Source: Dehalococcoidia bacterium (GTDB lineage: Bacteria > Chloroflexota > Dehalococcoidia > SM23-28-2 > RBG-16-64-32). Taken from it: DNA of 14,349 bases. Below are positions 1 through 6,087 of this stretch, in pieces. The notes under the pieces are model-generated. The model saw nothing but the letters and a program-made list of their open reading frames with translations, searched no databases and was not told the DNA's origin. Where the stretch lies: assembly GCA_030690405.1 (NCBI GenBank), contig JAUYGU010000126.1, positions 1 through 14,349 of the forward strand, in the 5' to 3' direction. The first letter of the stretch is position 1, and the number at the start of each line of letters is the position of its first letter. The position numbers were made by a program, and so were the translations under genes.

Positions 1-601
1 TGGAGAGCTCCGCGGCGGCGATCTTCAGGCCCGCTTCTTCCAGCGCCTTTCGTACCTTGACAAGCTCCGTCGGCGCCGTGTAGACCTCCACGCTGCCGCC
101 CTCCGTGCGAACGTCCTGGGCGCCGGCGTCGATGGCGGCCAGCGCCACCTCATCCGGATCGGCGTCGCCCGCGACCAGCGCGATGTAACCGACGCTATCG
201 AACTGCCAGGCGACGCTTCCCGTCTCGCCGAGGTTGCCGCCGTTGCGCGTGAGCGTCGTGCGGATCTCGGACACAGTACGGTTGCGGTTGTCGGTTACGA
301 CCTGAAGGAGGATGGCGACGCCGCCGGGGCCGTAGCCCTCGAAGGTGGCCTCGACAAGCGCCTCTGCCTCGGCACCGCCGGCCCCGCGCTCGGTGGCGCG
401 CTTGATCGTGTCGGCGGCCATGTTGTTCTCCCGCGCCTTGTCGATCGCGAGGCGCAGGCGGGGGTTCGCGTTCGGGTCGCCGCCGCTTTCGCGGGCGGCT
501 ACGGTGATCTCTTTTGATAGCTTGGTGAAGAGCTGTCCCCGCTTGGCGTCGGAGGCGCCCTTCTGCCGCTTGATCGTAGACCAGTGCGAATGTCCACCCA
601 T
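1..601 (-). CDS. yebC: YebC/TACO1-family translation factor/regulator (C-terminus cut by window edge)
   Basis: The protein starts MGGHSHWSTIKRQKGASDAK, the signature N-terminus of the YebC/PmpR/TACO1 family. Internal family motifs follow: FTKLSKEI, DPNANPRLRLAI, KARENNMA, IKRATERG, EGYGPGGVA, TDNRNRTVSEIR and GNLGETGSV. About 200 codons are present of the usual 240-250, so about 40-50 residues are missing beyond position 1. Family members were first described as DNA-binding regulators. More recent work describes ribosome-associated factors that help translation through difficult sequences such as proline stretches. The protein is cytoplasmic. The ATG at 601-599 is fixed by the conserved MGGHSHW start. 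It has no Shine-Dalgarno sequence and lies about 12 nt after a -10 box, so the mRNA is nearly leaderless. The gene follows panC on the same strand after a 67-nt gap but has its own promoter. Confidence 0.96.
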   Translation of the reverse strand, partial: MGGHSHWSTIKRQKGASDAKRGQLFTKLSKEITVAARESGGDPNANPRLRLAIDKARENNMAADTIKRATERGAGGAEAEALVEATFEGYGPGGVAILLQVVTDNRNRTVSEIRTTLTRNGGNLGETGSVAWQFDSVGYIALVAGDADPDEVALAAIDAGAQDVRTEGGSVEVYTAPTELVKVRKALEEAGLKIAAAELS

Positions 602-613
602 ATCTGCGGCAGT

Positions 614-644
614 ATTTTAGCATACGGACGCGCAGGCGGGTCAA
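614..644 (-). promoter_or_regulatory. yebC promoter (extended -10)
   Basis: On the minus strand, TTGACC (644-639) is followed after 19 nt by TAAAAT (619-614). The -10 box is preceded by TGC, giving the extended form TGCTAAAAT. The 19-nt spacer is long, but the extended -10 compensates. The predicted start near 607 leaves only about 5-7 nt before the yebC ATG. Confidence 0.6.
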
Positions 645-664
645 AGTCGCGGCGCGGCTTTCGG

Positions 665-723
665 CCGCTCACCCTTCGACAGGCTCTCGCCCAGGCGCGT
701 CGCCTTGGCGACAGGGCGAGCGG
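665..723. repeat. Imperfect inverted repeat at the 3' end of panC
   Basis: The outer arms CCGCTCACCCT (665-675) and AGGGCGAGCGG (713-723) are complementary at 10 of 11 positions. Beside the left arm is TTCGACAGGCTC. From memory, CCCTTCGACAGGCTCAGGG-type repeats are scattered through many bacterial genomes, and here that repeat seems interrupted by an inner segment. The element covers the stop codon and the last codons of panC, so part of it is translated. Confidence 0.55.
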
Positions 724-1562
724 GGCGTGAGCGCCACGTTATCGATCAGCCGGGTGGCGCCGATGCGCACCGCCAGCAGGAGCAGCGCCGGGCGGTCGAT
801 CTCCGTCAGCTCCTCCAGCGTCTCGCAGCCGGCCACCGCCACGTAATCGATGCTCGCCAGCGGCTCGCCGCGGATCAGATCTTCGACGGCGCGACGGACA
901 GCGGAGGCGTCGCGGACGCCCTCGTCTTCCACCAGGCGGCGGCCCAACTGCAGCGCCCGCGGCATGACGAGCGCCGCCTTCCGCTCCTCCGGCGAGAGGT
1001 AGGAGTTGCGGCTGCTCATCGCCAGTCCGTCCGGCTCGCGCACGGTGGGCAGGCCGATCACCTCCACCGGCAACCGCTGCTCCTGCGCCATCCGCCGCAC
1101 GACCCGCAGCTGCTGGGCGTCCTTCTCGCCGAAGTAGGCGCTCTGCGGCCGGACGATGCGGAACAGCCGGGCGACAACGGTGGTGACGCCGCGGAGGTGG
1201 CCCGGCCGGAACTCCCCCTCCAGCCGCTCGCTGAGCGGGCCGTTGACCTCTACCCAGTCGTTGAAGCCGGGCGGGTAGATCTCCTCCGCCGTGGGAGCGA
1301 ACACGACGTCGACGCCCTCCGCCTCGAGCAAGAGCAGGTCGCGGTCCAGATCCCGCGGGTAGGCCGCGAAGTCCTCCTTCGGGCCGAACTGGGTTGGGTT
1401 CACGAACACGCTGACCACGAGCTGGTCGCAGTCCGCACGGGCGCGGCGGACGAGCGAGAGGTGGCCTTCGTGCAGGGCGCCCATAGTGGGGACGAGGCCG
1501 ACGCGGCCCTTCAGGGCGGCCCGTTCCGCCTCCATCTCCGCCGCCCTCGTAATGACCTTCAT
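669..1562 (-). CDS. panC: Pantothenate synthetase (pantoate-beta-alanine ligase)
   Basis: This enzyme joins D-pantoate and beta-alanine using ATP, through a pantoyl-adenylate, to make pantothenate in the cytoplasm. Family hallmarks are visible. VGLVPTMGALHEGHLSLV carries the HIGH-like ATP motif. VVSVFVNPTQFGPKEDF, the EKDAQQL segment and the KMSKS-like MSSRNSYLSPEER follow. The start is set at the internal ATG (1562-1560), giving MKVITRAAEM and about 297 residues. An upstream in-frame ATG at 1589 adds nine residues without family support. AGGGA lies 4 nt before the chosen start, a weak ribosome site. Homologues usually end soon after the equivalent of TRLIDNVAL. The last 18 or so residues here are arginine/proline-rich and coincide with an inverted repeat. 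The gene lies 66 nt downstream of panB and is probably co-transcribed with it. Confidence 0.97.
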   Translation of the reverse strand: MKVITRAAEMEAERAALKGRVGLVPTMGALHEGHLSLVRRARADCDQLVVSVFVNPTQFGPKEDFAAYPRDLDRDLLLLEAEGVDVVFAPTAEEIYPPGFNDWVEVNGPLSERLEGEFRPGHLRGVTTVVARLFRIVRPQSAYFGEKDAQQLRVVRRMAQEQRLPVEVIGLPTVREPDGLAMSSRNSYLSPEERKAALVMPRALQLGRRLVEDEGVRDASAVRRAVEDLIRGEPLASIDYVAVAGCETLEELTEIDRPALLLLAVRIGATRLIDNVALTPRSPCRQGDAPGREPVEG

Positions 1563-1628
1563 CGTCCCTGACCGGCCGCATACCACCACGACCGCATCGA
1601 GGCGATATGCTTTCGAGGCTCCTGCGGG

Positions 1629-2471
1629 CTAGCCCAGCTGCGCGAGCTCCGAGAAGGCCGACTCGTCGATGAAGAAGCTCTCGCGTTCGGTGGGGAAGGC
1701 GCCCTCCCGTACTTCGGCAACGTACTCGGAGACGGCCTGCTTGATCGCCTCGCCGAGCTGAGCGTAGCGCTTGGCGTGCTTGGGGACGAAGTCTGTGAAC
1801 AGCCCCAGCAGGTCGTGGAACACCTGCACCTGGCCGTCGCAGTGGGGGCCGGCGCCGATGCCGATGGTGGGGATGCTGATCTTCTCCGTGATCACCTGGG
1901 CGAGCTGGGCGGGGATCGCCTCCAGGACGATGGCGTAGGCGCCGGCCTGCTCCAGGCTGACGGCATCGTTGACGAGCTTGACGGCGGCGGCCGGCGTCTT
2001 GCCCTGCACCTTGTAGCCGCCGAACTGGTTGACGGACTGCGGCGTCAGACCCAGGTGGCCCATCACCGGGATGCCCGCCTGCACGAGAGCGCGGACCGTC
2101 TCGGCGACGTGGCGGCCGCCCTCCAGCTTCACGGACTGCGCGCCGCCCTCCTTGAGCAGGCGGCCGGCGTTACGCAGGGCGTCCTGTGGGCCCGTCTGGT
2201 AGCTCATGAACGGCATGTCGGCGACTACATGCGCCTTGTGTGTGCCGCGAACCACCGCCTTCACGTGGTGCAGCATCTCCCCCATGGTCACGGGAACGGT
2301 GGAGTCGTAGCCGAGGACGACCATCCCCAGGCTATCGCCGACGAGGATGATAGGCGCGCCCGCCTCCTCCACGAGTTTCGCGCCCGGGTAGTCGTAGGCG
2401 GTGATCATGGCGATGCGCTCGCCGCGCTTCTTCATCGCCTTCAGGTCGGTTATCGATACGCGTCGCTCCAT
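1629..2471 (-). CDS. panB: 3-methyl-2-oxobutanoate hydroxymethyltransferase (ketopantoate hydroxymethyltransferase)
   Basis: PanB transfers a hydroxymethyl group from 5,10-methylene-tetrahydrofolate to alpha-ketoisovalerate, the first committed step of pantothenate synthesis. It is a Mg-dependent TIM-barrel enzyme of the cytoplasm, usually decameric. Family motifs are clear: MITAYDYPGAKLVEEAG, the Mg-binding ILVGDSLGMVVLGYDSTVPV, VVADMPFMSYQ, VKLEGG, GIPVMGHLGLTPQS, ILEAIP-like VLEAIPAQLA and PTIGIGAGPHCDGQV. Length is 280 residues, normal for the family. The start ATG at 2471-2469 is chosen because AAAGGAGG sits 7-8 nt upstream and family homology begins there. An in-frame ATG at 2573 falls inside the loop of a terminator hairpin and is rejected. 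The gene is preceded by a 15-codon small ORF, an intrinsic terminator and a structured leader, so its transcription is probably attenuated. Confidence 0.98.
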   Translation of the reverse strand: MERRVSITDLKAMKKRGERIAMITAYDYPGAKLVEEAGAPIILVGDSLGMVVLGYDSTVPVTMGEMLHHVKAVVRGTHKAHVVADMPFMSYQTGPQDALRNAGRLLKEGGAQSVKLEGGRHVAETVRALVQAGIPVMGHLGLTPQSVNQFGGYKVQGKTPAAAVKLVNDAVSLEQAGAYAIVLEAIPAQLAQVITEKISIPTIGIGAGPHCDGQVQVFHDLLGLFTDFVPKHAKRYAQLGEAIKQAVSEYVAEVREGAFPTERESFFIDESAFSELAQLG

Positions 2472-2485
2472 CACGTCCGCCTCCT

Positions 2486-2533
2486 TTACCAGGTGAGCCC
2501 CAGGCGCTGCCGCATCGCCGTCTGTTTGGCCAT
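2486..2533 (-). CDS. Candidate 15-residue leader peptide upstream of panB
   Basis: ATG at 2533-2531 opens MAKQTAMRQRLGLTW followed by TAA (2488-2486). GGGAGG (2544-2539) lies 5 nt before the ATG, a strong ribosome site. The TAA overlaps the panB Shine-Dalgarno (TAAAGGAGG), and panB begins 14 nt after the stop. The ORF lies downstream of the leader terminator, so it would be translated only in read-through transcripts. It has no run of valine or other repeated codons, so it is not a classic amino-acid attenuator peptide. It may couple ribosome delivery to panB. Nothing in the peptide is recognisable, and it may not be conserved. Confidence 0.4.
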   Translation of the reverse strand: MAKQTAMRQRLGLTW

Positions 2534-2555
2534 CTGCGCCTCCCTTCGGGCGACG

Positions 2556-2586
2556 AAAAAACCCTTCCGGCATGCCACCGAAAGGG
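2556..2586 (-). terminator. Intrinsic terminator in the panB leader
   Basis: CCCTTTCGG (2586-2578) pairs with CCGGAAGGG (2570-2562) around a 7-nt loop. Six T follow (2561-2556). The stem is 9 bp with one G-U pair. The hairpin lies about 85 nt upstream of the panB start and after a strong promoter, which marks it as a regulatory attenuator rather than the end of the upstream peptidase gene. Confidence 0.85.
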
Positions 2587-2606
2587 CGTAGCCTTCGCCT
2601 ATCTCG

Positions 2607-2639
2607 CCGTCCCGGTCCGCCAAAGGCGGATCCAGGCGG
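2607..2639. repeat. Nested short palindrome inside the panB leader
   Basis: On the plus strand TCCGCC (2616-2621), AAA and GGCGGA (2625-2630) form a perfect palindrome. It is flanked by complementary CCCGG/CCAGG (one wobble pair) and then CCG/CGG. In the leader RNA this makes a long bulged hairpin. TCCGCC-TTT-GGCGGA palindromes are, from memory, dispersed in some bacterial genomes, so this could be an inserted repeat that became a leader stem. Confidence 0.5.
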
Positions 2640-2711
2640 GTGCTGGCCCGAAGAGGCCTGCTCCCTGGCAGGCTGACTGGCTCGCCGCCCTTACGGGTCG
2701 GTGGCAGCGTC

Positions 2712-2741
2712 AGTATAGCAGGGGTGTCAAGAAGGCGTCAA
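2712..2741 (-). promoter_or_regulatory. panB promoter (TTGACG-N18-TATACT, extended -10)
   Basis: On the minus strand TTGACG (2741-2736) and TATACT (2717-2712) are separated by 18 nt, each matching the housekeeping sigma consensus at 5 of 6 positions. TGC precedes the -10, giving extended TGCTATACT. A start 6-7 nt downstream, near 2706-2704, coincides with the first base of the leader closing stem. Confidence 0.8.
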
Positions 2742-2757
2742 AGGCGGAGGGTGGCCT

Positions 2758-3753
2758 CTAGGCGAGCCACTCCGCCGCCGAGGGGACGCCCGCCAGGCCG
2801 GTGGCCTCCGTCACGGCGCGGAGGACGGCCCGCTCCACAGCGCGAGCGGCCAGCGCGCCCAGCCGGAGCACATCCAGGGGGCCGCCGCCGGCGGCGCCGG
2901 TGGCCAGCGCGAATATCGTGTCGCCGTCCACGGGCGTGTAGACGGGGCGGATGGTGCGGGCGAGGCCGGCCTGGGCCATCACGGCCAGCCGGTAGCAGTC
3001 GGATTTCGTGAGCGCGGCGTTGGTGGCGACGACGCCGATCGTGCTGTTGGGGCCGGCACCGAAAGGCGCGAGCGGGGGCTTCGTCCGGAGGACCTCCAGC
3101 GTATCGGCGAAGCGGCCGTCCTCGCCGCGCGGGCCCGCGACGACGCGGCCGCTCTCCGGGTCGGCGACCTCGCCGAAGCAGTTCACCGCCACCAGCGCGC
3201 CCACCACCAGCCCGTCTTCCGTCCGTTCCACGGCGCTGCCGGCGCCGCCCTTGAGCGCCCTCTCAAGGCCGAGGGCCTTCGCCACGGTGGCGCCCGTTCC
3301 GGCGCCGACGCTCCCCATCGCGGGCGGGGCAGCGGAGGCGGCCTCGCAAGCGGCGTAGCCGGACGCGGCGTCCGGGCGGACGTCGCCGCGGCCCAGGGAC
3401 AGGTCGAAGAGGACGGCGCCGGCGACGATCGGCACGACGCCGCCCGGTGTCGGGAAGCCCTTGCCGCGCTCCTCCAGCCAGCGCATGACGCCGGCTGCGG
3501 CGTCCAAACCGAAGGCGCTGCCGCCGGTGAGGAGGACACCGTGCACCCGCTCCACCAGCGTTCCCGGCCGCAGGAGGTCGGTCTCGCGGGTGCCGGGAGC
3601 GCCGCCGCGCACGTCGGCGGAGGCGACCGCGCCATCCGGGCAGAGCACGACGGTACAGCCGGTCGCCGCCTCCGCGTCCGTCCAGTGACCGACGAGGAGG
3701 CCAACGACAGCGGTTATCGAGTCATTCTGAGCCGTATTCACAGAGCCGTTCAC
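2758..3753 (-). CDS. P1/S58 (DmpA-like) N-terminal-nucleophile aminopeptidase/amidohydrolase
   Basis: The 331-residue protein belongs to the S58 DmpA/P1 family, which includes D-/L-aminopeptidase DmpA, beta-aminopeptidases and nylon oligomer hydrolase. These proteins self-cleave to expose a Ser or Thr nucleophile. Visible motifs are VRGGAPGTRETDLL (about 48-61), LTGGSAFGLDAAAGVMRWLEE (75-95), VPIVAGAVLFDL (107-118), GSVGAGTGATVAK and GPNSTIGVVATNAALTK (234-250). Cleavage is expected between Asn236 and Ser237, leaving Ser237 as nucleophile. There is no signal peptide, so it is probably cytoplasmic. The start is GTG at 3753-3751 with no clear Shine-Dalgarno. A second GTG four codons in is equally possible. 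The natural substrate cannot be told from sequence. The gene lies upstream of the panB promoter on the same strand and diverges from the sortase gene. Confidence 0.93.
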   Translation of the reverse strand: MNGSVNTAQNDSITAVVGLLVGHWTDAEAATGCTVVLCPDGAVASADVRGGAPGTRETDLLRPGTLVERVHGVLLTGGSAFGLDAAAGVMRWLEERGKGFPTPGGVVPIVAGAVLFDLSLGRGDVRPDAASGYAACEAASAAPPAMGSVGAGTGATVAKALGLERALKGGAGSAVERTEDGLVVGALVAVNCFGEVADPESGRVVAGPRGEDGRFADTLEVLRTKPPLAPFGAGPNSTIGVVATNAALTKSDCYRLAVMAQAGLARTIRPVYTPVDGDTIFALATGAAGGGPLDVLRLGALAARAVERAVLRAVTEATGLAGVPSAAEWLA

Positions 3754-3779
3754 GCTTTAACTTCGTATTTACGGAGATG

Positions 3780-3810
3780 TTAACATGACCGCCGGTACCG
3801 TAGTTATAAT
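3780..3810 (+). promoter_or_regulatory. Sortase promoter
   Basis: A perfect TATAAT (3805-3810) is preceded by TTAACA (3780-3785) at a 19-nt spacing. The -10 box places the start near 3817. That rules out the upstream in-frame GTG at 3813 and supports the TTG start at 3828. The 5' UTR would be about 11 nt and hold only the Shine-Dalgarno. Confidence 0.6.
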
Positions 3811-3827
3811 ATGTGTTGGAGGGTAGG

Positions 3828-4580
3828 TTGGGTCGGATTTCCCTTTCGGCTTTGAGAAACGTTCGCAACCCGCGCCAGCGCCTGTTGCTGGTCGCGGGGG
3901 TTGTTCTGTTCGCGGCGGGCGCCGCCATCCTCGCCGTGGGGCTGGTCGGCTACTTCGACAACGACAAGGCGCTGCCCCCGGAAGTGACGATGGACTTCGC
4001 CGACCTCATCCCTGACCCACCGAAAGGCATCGAGGACGTCGAGGGCCTTCCTGTCTCCATCCCTTACTACAACCCGTACCCCCGCGTTACAGCGCCGCTG
4101 CGCATAGTCGTCGAGAGGATCAAGGTTGACGCGCCGATAGTCGAGCTGGGGCTGGACGGGAACGGCGTGCCGCAGGTGCCTCTGAACGGTCAGGACGTGG
4201 CCTGGTACACCTTTTCGGCCAAGCCGGGCGCAGGCAGCAACGCGGTGTTCGCCGGGCACGTCAACTGGGCCGGCGCTTTGGGCGCATTCGGTAAAATTGA
4301 CAAGCTGGAGAACGGCGATACGGTCCGCCTGATCGCCGACGACGGCCGCGAGTTCACGTACGAGGTGTTCGCCAATTACTACGTGGACCCCTTAGACCCG
4401 GAGTCGCTGAAGGTGATGGCGCCAACGCCAACGGACACGATCACCCTGATCACCTGCGGCGGCACCTGGATCCCCGACCGGAGCGACAGGTTCGGCGGAG
4501 AGTACACGAACCGCACGATAGTCCAGGCCAAACTCGTAGACTCCAGCCTGGCCGTGCCCTCGCAGATCAGCGGCGGCTAG
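3828..4580 (+). CDS. Class F-like sortase, membrane-anchored transpeptidase
   Basis: Sortases are cysteine transpeptidases that cut sorting signals and attach secreted proteins to the cell surface or to one another. The 250-residue protein has a short basic N-terminus and one hydrophobic segment at about residues 19-43, so it is anchored in the membrane with its catalytic domain outside. The catalytic triad is visible: His144 in FAGHVNW, Cys210 in TLITCGG and Arg229 in YTNRTIVQAK. The TCGG surroundings resemble class F (D/E/F-type) enzymes rather than class A. The start is TTG at 3828 because GGAGG (3818-3822) lies 5 nt before it. The GTG at 3813 lies too close to the -10 box. No protein with an LPXTG-like sorting signal is seen in this window. 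The gene converges on the thiolase gene with a 16-bp gap. Confidence 0.9.
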   Translation: MGRISLSALRNVRNPRQRLLLVAGVVLFAAGAAILAVGLVGYFDNDKALPPEVTMDFADLIPDPPKGIEDVEGLPVSIPYYNPYPRVTAPLRIVVERIKVDAPIVELGLDGNGVPQVPLNGQDVAWYTFSAKPGAGSNAVFAGHVNWAGALGAFGKIDKLENGDTVRLIADDGREFTYEVFANYYVDPLDPESLKVMAPTPTDTITLITCGGTWIPDRSDRFGGEYTNRTIVQAKLVDSSLAVPSQISGG

Positions 4581-4596
4581 CCGTCAGCGCGGACGC

Positions 4597-5841
4597 CTAC
4601 CAGTCGTAGTGCTCCCGCTGGAGCGCCACGGACATGCCCATGCCGCCGCCCATGCAGAGCGTGACGAGGCCCCACTCGGCGTCGCGGCGGTTCATCTCGT
4701 AAGCGATGGTGCCGACCAGGCGGCCGCCGCTGGCTCCCAGCGGGTGACCGATGGCGACGGCGCCGCCGTTCACGTTGACTCTCGACTCGTCGATGCCGAG
4801 CTCGCGGACGACGGCGAGCACCTGGCAGGCGAACGCTTCGTTGATCTCGATGAGATCGAAGTCGTCGATGCTCATGCCGGTGCGCTGGAGGAGCTTCTGG
4901 GTGGCCGGCGCCGGGCCGATCCCCATGATCGTCGGGTCCACGCCGATTGTGGCGGCGTGACGCACCGTGGCCAACGGCTTCAGCCCCATCTCCTTCGCCT
5001 TCTCCTTCTCCATAAGCAGCACCAGAGAGGCGCCGTCCGTGCGGGGGCAGGAGTTGCCCGCCGTCACCAGCCCGTCCGGCCGGAAGGACGGCTTGAGCGA
5101 GGCCAGCTTCTCCAGCGTCGTGTCCTCACGCGGACACTGGTCGGCGTCCACGGTGACGCTGGAGCCGTCCGAGTAGCCGATGGTGATGGGCTTGATCTCG
5201 TCGGCGAAGAGCCCCTCGTGGCGGGCGCGGAAGGCCTTGCGGTGGCTCTCCAGGGCGAACTGGTCGGCGTCCTCGCGCGAGATCCCCCGCACCTGGGCCA
5301 GCTTCTCTGCCGTCTGTCCCATATCCATGATCCAGGGCTCAGTCACCTGGTACCAGCGCTTGGTCCACTCCGGCTTCTTCTCCTCCGGCCAGGAGGTGGG
5401 GAGCATCTCGCGCGCCATCACCTCTGCGGTCTGAATCTGGCCCAGGTTGCGCTCGTCTCCCGGCGCGATCGGCTGCACGCGGTCCATCGTCTCGACGCCG
5501 CCGGCAAGGACAACGTCTGACATGTCGCACATGATCGCGAACGCGCCCTGGGCGACGGCCTGGAGGGAGGAGCCGCACTGCTTGTTCATGTCGGTGGCGG
5601 AAACCGTAAAGGGGAGGCCGGCCTCGAACAGGTAGTGGCGCGACCGCGTGAGCATGCCGGCGATGCCGACGGAGCCCCAGAGGACCTCATCCACCTCTTC
5701 AGCGGGGAGCTTGCTGCGCTCCAGCGCCTCCTTAAGAAGCGTGGTGACGAGCTCAACGTGGGTTATGTCACGGAACGCGCCCCTCTGCCCGGCACGGCCG
5801 AAGGGCGTCCGCACCATGTCGACGACGACTGCTTCTCGCAT
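4597..5841 (-). CDS. Thiolase (acetyl-CoA C-acetyltransferase / 3-ketoacyl-CoA thiolase)
   Basis: Thiolases cleave 3-ketoacyl-CoA with CoA or condense two acyl-CoAs. The 414-residue protein has all catalytic elements: nucleophile Cys89 in MNKQCGSSLQA, NEAFA with Asn334, His366 in GGAVAIGHPLGASGGR and Cys396 in TLCMGGGMGMS. It is slightly longer than the usual 390-400. The extra length includes a charged stretch, SWPEEKKPEWTKRWYQ (about 150-165), in the loop domain. The usual GNSS segment reads GNSCPRTDGA. Which direction or chain length it uses cannot be told. The start ATG (5841-5839) is supported by AAGGAGG 5 nt upstream and by the typical REAVVVDMVRTPFGR N-terminus. No 3-hydroxyacyl-CoA dehydrogenase partner lies next to it, so it appears to be a single-gene unit. 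Confidence 0.95.
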   Translation of the reverse strand: MREAVVVDMVRTPFGRAGQRGAFRDITHVELVTTLLKEALERSKLPAEEVDEVLWGSVGIAGMLTRSRHYLFEAGLPFTVSATDMNKQCGSSLQAVAQGAFAIMCDMSDVVLAGGVETMDRVQPIAPGDERNLGQIQTAEVMAREMLPTSWPEEKKPEWTKRWYQVTEPWIMDMGQTAEKLAQVRGISREDADQFALESHRKAFRARHEGLFADEIKPITIGYSDGSSVTVDADQCPREDTTLEKLASLKPSFRPDGLVTAGNSCPRTDGASLVLLMEKEKAKEMGLKPLATVRHAATIGVDPTIMGIGPAPATQKLLQRTGMSIDDFDLIEINEAFACQVLAVVRELGIDESRVNVNGGAVAIGHPLGASGGRLVGTIAYEMNRRDAEWGLVTLCMGGGMGMSVALQREHYDW

Positions 5842-5881
5842 GTGGCCTCCTTACGTAAACGTCAACGATAGCCAAGTGAGC

Positions 5882-5890
5882 AGTTTACCA
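5882..5890 (-). promoter_or_regulatory. Possible thiolase promoter (extended -10)
   Basis: On the minus strand TGGTAAACT (5890-5882) matches an extended -10 (TGn plus TAAACT, 4 of 6). No good -35 is seen at 16-18 nt. It would give a 5' UTR of about 35 nt ending in AAGGAGG. The support is weak. Confidence 0.3.
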
Positions 5891-5942
5891 CAGGCGGCAA
5901 GACCGCGGCCACAGGTTCCGTCCGATGCCTCCCGGCGTCCGT

Positions 5943-5959
5943 CTTAACCAAACCTTAAC
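5943..5959 (+). promoter_or_regulatory. Possible response-regulator direct repeat
   Basis: CTTAAC occurs twice (5943-5948 and 5954-5959) with an 11-bp period, giving TTAA-N7-TTAA. One-helical-turn direct repeats of this kind are typical of OmpR/PhoB-family response regulators. It lies between the divergent thiolase gene and the 402-residue hypothetical gene. The rest of 5842-6087 (246 bp) shows no gene and no convincing plus-strand promoter. Confidence 0.3.
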
Positions 5960-6087
5960 TTCCTCGGCCCTTGTCTTCACCGGCCCGTTCACTCGTGTCG
6001 ACGAGAATGAGTTGTGCAGGCGGCGAACTTGCCGGACAGAGGCCGCCGGAGCACAAGAGCCAGCGCCCAAAAGGGAGGGTTACACAT

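Larger units (their letters stand above)
2556..2706 (-). promoter_or_regulatory. Structured panB leader RNA with mutually exclusive antiterminator and terminator (riboswitch-like)
   Basis: The leader starts with UGCCACCGA (2706-2698), then a 5-nt bulge, then AAGGGCG (2692-2686). These pair perfectly with the unbroken 16-nt CGCCCUUUCGGUGGCA (2588-2573), giving a 16-bp closing stem. A further 4 bp (AGCC with GGCU) extend it inward. Inside are the hairpins GCCUGC/GCAGGC and UCCGCC-UUU-GGCGGA. The 3' strand of the closing stem contains the whole 5' arm of the intrinsic terminator (CCCUUUCGG), so the two structures exclude each other. The predicted transcription start falls at the first base of the closing stem. 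I could not assign a known riboswitch class. It could also be a protein-bound attenuator. Confidence 0.7.

Noticed and set aside
195..644. Minus-strand ORF of 149 codons overlapping yebC.
   Set aside because: It is an Arg/Pro-rich shadow in another frame. The yebC frame matches the family throughout.
654..668. GCGGC-CGAAA-GCCGC hairpin between yebC and panC as a terminator.
   Set aside because: Only a 5-bp stem and no T-run. It also overlaps the repeat at the panC end.
705..1571. Long antisense ORF (288 codons) over panC, and similar ones over panB, the thiolase, mutM and polA (for example 9967-10899).
   Set aside because: Composition is dominated by Arg, Ala, Gly and His as expected from reading GC-rich genes in the wrong frame. 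The opposite strand holds confident family members.
2469..2573. A 34-residue N-terminal extension of PanB from the ATG at 2573.
   Set aside because: That ATG is in the terminator loop, lacks a ribosome site, and the extension has no family homology. ATG at 2471 has AAAGGAGG.
2650..2700. Partial resemblance to the cobalamin riboswitch B12 box (GAGCCAGTCAGCCTGCC on the minus strand).
   Set aside because: The match sits about 20 nt after the transcription start, whereas the real box lies at the 3' end of a ~200-nt aptamer. The upstream core is absent and panB is not a usual B12-regulated gene.
2712..2730. TTGACA (2730-2725) as the panB -35 box.
   Set aside because: It is only 7 nt from the -10 box. 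TTGACG at 2741-2736 has the correct 18-nt spacing.
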